NCBI GenBank assembly: GCA_964425645.1
Contig: CAYRNC010000055.1
Span: forward strand, 1-11,761
Length of the DNA stretch: 11,761 bases
Source: CAYRNC01 sp964425645
Lineage (GTDB): Bacteria; Bacillota; Clostridia; Peptostreptococcales; Anaerovoracaceae
Reading direction: 5' to 3'
Positions 6,942-11,761 of the stretch are shown here, in pieces. The translations under genes were made by a program, and so were the position numbers. Position 1 is the stretch's first letter; each line of letters opens with the position of its first letter. The notes beneath the pieces were generated by a model. That model was not told the DNA's origin. It searched no databases and worked only from the letters and a program-made list of their open reading frames with translations.

Positions 6942-8120
6942 TTACAGAAATACTTCTTTCATAAATACAAATTTACCGTCTTCAACCTTGTTGATTGTCA
7001 CCGATTTCGTCGGAACATGACTGCCATCCTCATAAGTTACAGTCCCGGTAACGCCTTTAAGGCCAACCGTTTCTGCGATAGCATCCCGAATCGAGGCAGG
7101 ATCATCAGGATCGGAAGCTCGGGAGATGGCGTCGGCAATAAGATACATAGTGTCATATCCAAGTCCTGCAAAGGCGTTCTCGGGGGCTACACCGTATGCC
7201 TCCGTATATGCCTCTATGAAATCCACCATCATCGGATCCTTATTTTCCAGGGAGGCATGAGTACCCACATAGGTATTATCGGCTTCGGCGCCTGCAACTT
7301 CGATAAGAAGCGGAGTATCAAACCCGTCGCCGCTTATAATGGGCAAAGTCACTCCCTTATCCCTGAACTGCTTAACCACGACACCCGCATCATCGGGAAC
7401 ACCGGATATGAACAGAATTTCAGCTCCGCCTTTATCTGCTAGGAAACGGTCTATCTGTGCCGAGAAATCGGGATCCTTGTTCATGTAATTATCGGTGAGA
7501 ACTATCTCCCCTCCCAAAGCGGTATACCTTTCCTGGAAAAAATGGGCTAGTGCTTTTGTGAATTCCATTGACTGGTCTATCAACAGATAGCATTTTTCCA
7601 AACCCATATCGTTGAAGGCATATTCCGCACAGGCATAGGCCTGCACATTGTCACCAAACGGCGCAAGGAAGGCAAAGTCTCCCACTTGATCGGGAATTGA
7701 CGGCAATGTCGCCCCTGAGGTGATAAAGGGGATACCCTTGCTCTGGCAGATATTGCCTGCAGCAAGCGCATAGTTGGAATCGGAAAGACCCGCCACAACT
7801 ATGCAGTTGTCCACATCGATCATTTTCTTTGCATTGTTGGCAACGGTAGTTTGTTCGGTTTTACCGTCGTACGAAACAACATTGATCATCTTGCCGTCGA
7901 TGCCTCCGGCTTGATTGATCTCATCGGCAGCCAGCTTGAAACCGTTCAGGGAAGGCTGGTCCAGGGAGGCTTGGCCTCCGGTAAGGTTGAAGAGTGCCCC
8001 GATATTTATAGTATCATCATCTGTCGTCCCCTCCTGTCCTCCGTTGCCTCCGCAGCCGGAAAGGGATATAGCCATTATCAGAGCCAGCAAGACTACAAAG
8101 GATCTTCTAAATCGTTTCAT
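6942..8120 (-). CDS. livK: branched-chain amino acid / amide ABC transporter substrate-binding lipoprotein
   Basis: The 392-residue receptor has a lipoprotein signal: a basic start (MKRFRRS), a hydrophobic core, and the lipobox LSGC ending at Cys23, followed by a Gly/Asp/Thr-rich tether. The mature part (from about 37) begins INIGALFNLTGGQA and continues as a type I periplasmic-binding fold of the LivK/Peripla_BP_6 family, including AADEINQAGGIDGK, FITSGATLPS and AGLGYDTMYLIADAI. It would be anchored outside the membrane and deliver ligand to LivH/LivM. The family also contains receptors for urea, short amides and aromatic compounds, so leucine-type specificity is not assured. The ATG overlaps the livM stop codon by 4 bases, and GAGGAG within the livM end serves as ribosome binding site. 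Placing the receptor last among the transporter genes differs from the common receptor-first order. Confidence 0.93.
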   Translation of the reverse strand: MKRFRRSFVVLLALIMAISLSGCGGNGGQEGTTDDDTINIGALFNLTGGQASLDQPSLNGFKLAADEINQAGGIDGKMINVVSYDGKTEQTTVANNAKKMIDVDNCIVVAGLSDSNYALAAGNICQSKGIPFITSGATLPSIPDQVGDFAFLAPFGDNVQAYACAEYAFNDMGLEKCYLLIDQSMEFTKALAHFFQERYTALGGEIVLTDNYMNKDPDFSAQIDRFLADKGGAEILFISGVPDDAGVVVKQFRDKGVTLPIISGDGFDTPLLIEVAGAEADNTYVGTHASLENKDPMMVDFIEAYTEAYGVAPENAFAGLGYDTMYLIADAISRASDPDDPASIRDAIAETVGLKGVTGTVTYEDGSHVPTKSVTINKVEDGKFVFMKEVFL

Positions 8121-9295
8121 TTTCTTTTTTCTCCTCTCATTGATTTATTTCCACTCTCAAGCAGTTTTGAGATAAATGGACCGATATAAATGAGAATGCG
8201 AACAGCATTTCTTATATAGTTTATCGATATTACCGCTAAAGAAATATATTCGTCCTTACGAAAAATGCTTGTATACGTCTTTAAAGAAAACAGGCTTTCG
8301 GTAATTATCTCATTATAACCCATAATACCCTGTCTTCGGAAAATAATTATAGCTATAAGCAAAGCAGCCAGTATTAAGTTTGAGGCCCCATAAAGTTCTG
8401 GAAGCCTTATCGAAAACACAACCACCCCGGTTTCCAGCGGAGCCAACAGCTCCGGGATAAACGTCATCAGCAAAGAACCTACTACAGCACCGCTTATTGA
8501 GAACATTCCCCCTATAATAGAAGTTTCAACGATCTTAAAGCTGGTATCAATATAAAAAAATTTTCCCGATATGACGCTTATCATATGGCCCCAAAGCCCT
8601 CCGGCAACTCCTGCTATGAAGGCGCTGATGCAAAAGGCCGATATTTTCTTGACGGCCAAATTGATTCCAAGAGTCTGAGCGGCCACATAATCATCCCGCA
8701 TCGCCGTAAGTCCTCTGCCGTAGGCGCTGTTGATAAGGCGGTGAAGCACAAAAAGCGATAAGAAAGCCGAAGCGAAAATTATCCATGTGGATGAATAGGC
8801 GGGAAGTCCCGTTATTCCCCTTGCACCGTTGGTAATTTGATCCTCATTGTCCAAGACAGCCCTGACTATCACTATCAGCCCTATTGTGGCAACGGAGAGA
8901 TAATGGCCTTTAAATCTCAACACGGGAAACCCTATGACCAAAGCGGCGGCTGATGCCAGTATCCCCGCTATTATCAACGCCAAAGGAAAAGGCAGGGTCA
9001 CATTCATAAGCAGGTCAGGCAATGCCGGCATGTTCACCGCTTTCTGCGCCGGAGTCAGCGTGAACAGAGCCGAAGCGTAGGCCCCTATGGCCATAAATGC
9101 GGCATGGCCCATGGAAAACATGCCTGAAAACCCGTTTACAAGGTTGAGGCTAGCAACTAATATTACATTTATACCGAAAAGATTGACCAGCCCTGTGTAA
9201 TAACCGTAGCTGTCCATACCGCTTCTTATAAGCACCAGCAAAGGAATAAGAATAAAAAGTATAAACCGAAACAGGTTGTTTTCGCTTAACTTCAT
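8117..9295 (-). CDS. livM: HAAT-family ABC transporter permease LivM with a long C-terminal tail
   Basis: This is one of two permease subunits of the importer. The first roughly 325 of 392 residues form a normal LivM: about 8-10 hydrophobic helices, NGFSGMFSMGHAAFMAIGAYASA at 54-76, ITGLP at 161-165, RDDYVAAQTLGIN at 200-212, and the ATPase-contacting EAA-like loop ETSIIGGMFSISGAVVGSLL at 257-276. The usual end lies near RRQGIMG (320-326). A further 66 residues follow, with one moderately hydrophobic stretch (ISLAVISINYIRNAVRILIYIG, 351-372) and a basic end. The DNA of this tail is about 33% GC by hand count, against about 44% in the adjacent part of the gene. The ATG overlaps the livH stop codon (TGATG) with GGAGGA before it, and the gene overlaps livK by 4 bases, so translation is probably coupled on both sides. 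Confidence 0.93.
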   Translation of the reverse strand: MKLSENNLFRFILFILIPLLVLIRSGMDSYGYYTGLVNLFGINVILVASLNLVNGFSGMFSMGHAAFMAIGAYASALFTLTPAQKAVNMPALPDLLMNVTLPFPLALIIAGILASAAALVIGFPVLRFKGHYLSVATIGLIVIVRAVLDNEDQITNGARGITGLPAYSSTWIIFASAFLSLFVLHRLINSAYGRGLTAMRDDYVAAQTLGINLAVKKISAFCISAFIAGVAGGLWGHMISVISGKFFYIDTSFKIVETSIIGGMFSISGAVVGSLLMTFIPELLAPLETGVVVFSIRLPELYGASNLILAALLIAIIIFRRQGIMGYNEIITESLFSLKTYTSIFRKDEYISLAVISINYIRNAVRILIYIGPFISKLLESGNKSMRGEKRK

Positions 9296-10194
9296 CAGCT
9301 TCTTCCTCCTTCCCTCGTGCCCAATATCCCATTAGGCCGGATCAGAAGAACGCCTATTAACACCGTGAAGACAAAAGCATCTCTATAAGGCGTTATACCA
9401 GTAGGCATAAGTCCTGCAAAGAGCATCTCGGCTATTCCAAGCACAAAACCTCCCAGCACCGCTCCCCCTAAATTCCCGATACCTCCAAGCACCGCCGCAC
9501 AAAAAGCTTTAAGCCCAGGTACAAATCCCATTAAAGGATCTATCGTTTTGTATTCACCTGCAAGCATCAGTCCGGAAAGAGCTGCAAGGCTTGAACCGAT
9601 GATGAATGCAGTAACCACAACCGTCGTAATATTGATGCCCATAAGCTTCGACGCGTTCATATTGTCTGAACATGCCCTCATCGCCATACCGATTCGCGTC
9701 TTTTTTATCACATATGTTAGTGCCATAAGAATGATAAACACCGAAATAAATGTTATTATATTCATCGTGGAAAGCTTTACGGTGCCCACTGAATGAAGAA
9801 CCGTAAGTCTTTCCGGGAGGTGGAAGGCTTTTCTTTGAGGCGAAAACAACATCATCATCAGGTTCTGAATAAAAATCGAAACGGCCAATGACGATATTAA
9901 GGTTGTTTCCTCCCCTTCCGACCTCAATGGCCTGTATGCCAGTCTTTCCGCCGTAAGCCCTACAGCAACCGCTATGATAACAGAAATAGCAACCGCGGCC
10001 CAAAGAGGCATGCCGAAAGCCGTGGAAAGAACTAAAATAGTATACACCCCGACAGTCATTATATCCCCGTGTGCAAAATTGATCAAACGCAGTATGCCGT
10101 AGACCATGGAATATCCTATAGCCACCATGGCATATACGCTGCCGAGCTTCAGCCCGTTTACAAATTGGCTTAAAAAATAGACAGCCTGCTCCAC
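9295..10194 (-). CDS. livH: HAAT-family ABC transporter permease LivH
   Basis: This 299-residue integral membrane subunit pairs with LivM to form the channel. It has about eight hydrophobic helices. Typical LivH elements are GLKLGSVYAMVAIGYSMVYGILRLINFAHGD (14-44), AYRPLR at 86-91, RACSDN at 173-178, and the EAA-like loop PGLKAFCAAVLGGIGNLGGAVLGG at 226-249, which contacts the ATPases. The protein ends in the usual RPNGILG(T) segment. The start codon is GTG at 10194, with GGGGGTG about 10 bases upstream; it lies 5 bases after the livF stop codon. The stop codon shares one base with the livM start. Length and composition are normal for the family. Confidence 0.95.
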   Translation of the reverse strand: MEQAVYFLSQFVNGLKLGSVYAMVAIGYSMVYGILRLINFAHGDIMTVGVYTILVLSTAFGMPLWAAVAISVIIAVAVGLTAERLAYRPLRSEGEETTLISSLAVSIFIQNLMMMLFSPQRKAFHLPERLTVLHSVGTVKLSTMNIITFISVFIILMALTYVIKKTRIGMAMRACSDNMNASKLMGINITTVVVTAFIIGSSLAALSGLMLAGEYKTIDPLMGFVPGLKAFCAAVLGGIGNLGGAVLGGFVLGIAEMLFAGLMPTGITPYRDAFVFTVLIGVLLIRPNGILGTREGGRS

Positions 10195-10199
10195 TTTAT

Positions 10200-10907
10200 T
10201 TACGCACCCCCAAGATAAGCCTCTTTTACCGTTGAATCTTCCGCCAAAATACAGCTTTCGCCTTCCATGGCGATGTTTCCGGTAGCGAGTATGTATGCCC
10301 GATCCGATATTTCAAGGGCATCATAGGCATTTTGCTCCACAAGAAGCATGGTAATTCCCTCATCCTTCAACGTCTTAAGTACAGAAAAAACCTGCTGCGT
10401 TATCAGAGGAGACAAACCCATAGACGGTTCATCAAGAAGCAAAAGTTTAGGCTCTCCCATCAAAGCTCTTCCGATTGCAAGCATCTGCTGCTCACCACCG
10501 GACAAGGTTCCGGCCGACTGAAGAAGCCTTTCCTTCAGCAATGGGAACAGCTCAAATACCATATCCAGGTTTACCCTCATCCTTTCGCTGCTTTTTTGCA
10601 GGTATGCTCCGAGCAGTAAGTTTTCCTCTATCGTCATTTTGGCAAAAATCTGCCTCCCCTCAGGAACCTGGATGATGCCGGCGGATACTATGCTGTGGGC
10701 AGGCCTGTTAGTTATATCCTTGCCTTTAAAACTAATGTACCCCGACTCTGCCCGCAACAGACCTGAAATGGTTTTTAGCATAGTGGATTTACCTGCCCCG
10801 TTTGCGCCGATCAGTGCTACCAGTTCCCCTTCTTCGACTCTCAGACATACATCGTGCAAAACTTGTATGGTATCGTATTTCACACACAGATCCTTAATTT
10901 CAAGCAT
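10200..10907 (-). CDS. livF: HAAT-family ABC transporter ATPase LivF
   Basis: This 235-residue cytoplasmic nucleotide-binding subunit drives the importer. Motifs in order are Walker A GANGAGKS (34-41), the Q-loop with Q80 in IIQVPEGRQIF (the VPEGR sequence is typical of LivF), the signature LSGGEQ (135-140), Walker B LLLLDEP (155-161), and LVEQN (189-193). In LivF proteins the last position normally has Gln instead of the switch His, as seen here (Q192). It would form a heterodimer with LivG, which supplies a normal His. The ATG lies 8 bases inside the end of livG, and the gene ends 5 bases before livH, so it is part of the same transcript. Confidence 0.96.
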   Translation of the reverse strand: MLEIKDLCVKYDTIQVLHDVCLRVEEGELVALIGANGAGKSTMLKTISGLLRAESGYISFKGKDITNRPAHSIVSAGIIQVPEGRQIFAKMTIEENLLLGAYLQKSSERMRVNLDMVFELFPLLKERLLQSAGTLSGGEQQMLAIGRALMGEPKLLLLDEPSMGLSPLITQQVFSVLKTLKDEGITMLLVEQNAYDALEISDRAYILATGNIAMEGESCILAEDSTVKEAYLGGA

Positions 10908-11676
10908 TTTTTCTCCCGCTTCCCAAATAAGCTTCTATTACCTTGGGATCATCCCTTACCTCCTCAGGCTCCCCCTCAGCGATAATCTGTCCTGCGGCCA
11001 TGACGTAAATGTACTCGCAAAGACCCATAACAACTTTCATGTCATGCTCTATAAGCAGAACGGTAAGACTGAATTTTTTTTGGATATCCTTAATAATCCG
11101 TACCAACTCTCTGCTCTCCTTGGGGTTCATACCCGCCGCGGGTTCATCCAAAAGAAGCAGTTTTGGGGAAGCTGCCAATATTCTAGCTATCTCAAGCTTT
11201 CTTTGGGCTCCGTAAGGCAAAGAGTCCGCCCTGTCGTTAGCGTAGCCTTCTATGTCCAGGACCTGCAGCATTTCAATCGCTTTGCCGGCTAAACCCTCCT
11301 CTTCGGCCCTGAAACGCGGCAGTCCGAATATAGCCTCCGCATTGCTGTATGTTTTATGCATTTGGGCTCCGATAATCACATTTTGCAGAGCCGTTGCCTT
11401 TTTAAACAGCCTGAGGTTTTGATATGTCCTGAGAATGCCCATCCGTGCAATTTTATCCGGCCTTTCACCGGTTATGTCTTTCCCATAAAATGAAATCGTT
11501 CCGGACGTAGGCTTCAGGACACCCGAAAGCATATTTATTACCGTAGTTTTCCCCGCACCGTTGGTACCTATCAAACCGTATATTCTGTTTTCTTCCAAAG
11601 CCGCGGAAAAAGATCTTACCGCCTTCAATCCTCTGAAATGCTTGTCAAGGTTGTCTATCTGTAATATTGCCGGCAA
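10900..11676 (-). CDS. livG: HAAT-family ABC transporter ATPase LivG
   Basis: This 258-residue ATPase is the partner of LivF. It shows Walker A GTNGAGKT (37-44), the Q-loop Q86 in RTYQNLRLF (typical of LivG), the divergent signature LPYGAQRKLEIARIL (153-167), Walker B LLLLDEPAAGMNP (173-185), and the switch histidine H211 in LLIEHDMKVVM. The C-terminal GEPEEVRDDPKVIEAYLG is also typical of the subfamily. The start codon is TTG at 11676. I accept it because a perfect AGGAGG lies 8 bases upstream and the protein then begins in the usual place. It appears to be the first gene of the operon, with a promoter candidate about 30 bases upstream. Confidence 0.95.
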   Translation of the reverse strand: MPAILQIDNLDKHFRGLKAVRSFSAALEENRIYGLIGTNGAGKTTVINMLSGVLKPTSGTISFYGKDITGERPDKIARMGILRTYQNLRLFKKATALQNVIIGAQMHKTYSNAEAIFGLPRFRAEEEGLAGKAIEMLQVLDIEGYANDRADSLPYGAQRKLEIARILAASPKLLLLDEPAAGMNPKESRELVRIIKDIQKKFSLTVLLIEHDMKVVMGLCEYIYVMAAGQIIAEGEPEEVRDDPKVIEAYLGSGRKNA

Positions 11677-11684
11677 TTCGCAAT

Positions 11685-11690
11685 CCTCCT
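11685..11690 (-). promoter_or_regulatory. strong ribosome binding site supporting the TTG start of livG
   Basis: The minus strand reads AGGAGG here, exactly 8 bases before the TTG at 11676. No ATG in this frame lies near the expected N-terminus, so this site decides the start. A consensus Shine-Dalgarno may offset the weak start codon. Confidence 0.85.
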
Positions 11691-11706
11691 GCTTTTATAT
11701 TATTTA

Positions 11707-11735
11707 ATTATAACGAGATGGGGAGGCAAACACAA
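11707..11735 (-). promoter_or_regulatory. candidate promoter of the liv / amide hydrolase operon
   Basis: On the minus strand a perfect TATAAT (11707-11712) is preceded at 17 bases by TTGTGT (11730-11735), which matches the first three bases of the -35 consensus. Transcription would start near 11700, giving a leader of about 24 bases to the livG start. The remaining 26 bases to the window edge show no clear operator, and any regulator gene would lie beyond the edge. Confidence 0.55.
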
Positions 11736-11761
11736 CACAAAAGTCACTTATGTCATATCTC

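Noticed and set aside
9554..10003. 149-codon minus-strand frame within livH
   Set aside because: It is an out-of-frame reading of livH on the same strand. LivH is intact and full length, so this is neither a frameshift fragment nor a separate gene.
10639..11292. 217-codon open frame on the plus strand across livF/livG
   Set aside because: It is antisense to two ATPase genes with complete motifs; the translation is low in recognisable structure and spans their junction, so it is a shadow frame.

Overview
This window looks like chromosome from a low-to-mid GC Gram-positive anaerobe, most likely a member of Clostridia (Bacillota). That reading rests on the LtaS-type lipoteichoic acid synthase, a type III pantothenate kinase, strong GGAGG-type ribosome binding sites, TTG and GTG starts, and a lipoprotein (not periplasmic) ABC binding protein. 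The genus cannot be named from the sequence. Coding density is high and no gap between genes exceeds 300 bases. I see no tRNA, rRNA, insertion sequence, CRISPR array or prophage gene.

Left part (1-2840, all on the minus strand): a five-helix membrane sulfatase-fold enzyme of the LTA synthase family is followed 21 bases later by a PLP-dependent class V aminotransferase / cysteine desulfurase-like gene. The latter runs off the left edge of the window, with 211 residues visible. A good intrinsic terminator at 2805-2840 separates this pair from the gene upstream.

Centre (2909-5091): a divergent pair for coenzyme A synthesis. coaX (type III pantothenate kinase) runs leftward and coaBC (phosphopantothenoylcysteine decarboxylase/synthetase) runs rightward from a shared 200-base control region with a credible promoter on each strand. 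Together they cover pantothenate to 4'-phosphopantetheine.

Right part (5057-11761, all on the minus strand): a tightly packed seven-gene operon reading livG, livF, livH, livM, livK, a creatininase-family amidohydrolase and a type I asparaginase. A promoter candidate and a strong Shine-Dalgarno sequence lie just inside the right edge. The first five genes form a complete HAAT-family ABC importer (two ATPases, two permeases and a lipoprotein receptor). The last two are both cytoplasmic C-N amide hydrolases. The arrangement suggests uptake of a small amide or amino acid compound followed by intracellular hydrolysis and release of ammonia or aspartate. The substrate itself is not visible in the sequence.

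The oddest points are the pairing of the importer with two amide hydrolases, a 66-residue AT-rich C-terminal tail on LivM, a perfect 10-bp GGGGGAC-type palindrome between the two hydrolase genes, and a 35-base tail-to-tail overlap of coaBC with the asparaginase gene that leaves no room for an intergenic terminator. None of the genes is from an unknown family. I do not see a clearly undescribed system here; the importer-plus-hydrolase operon is the best candidate for unassigned biochemistry.
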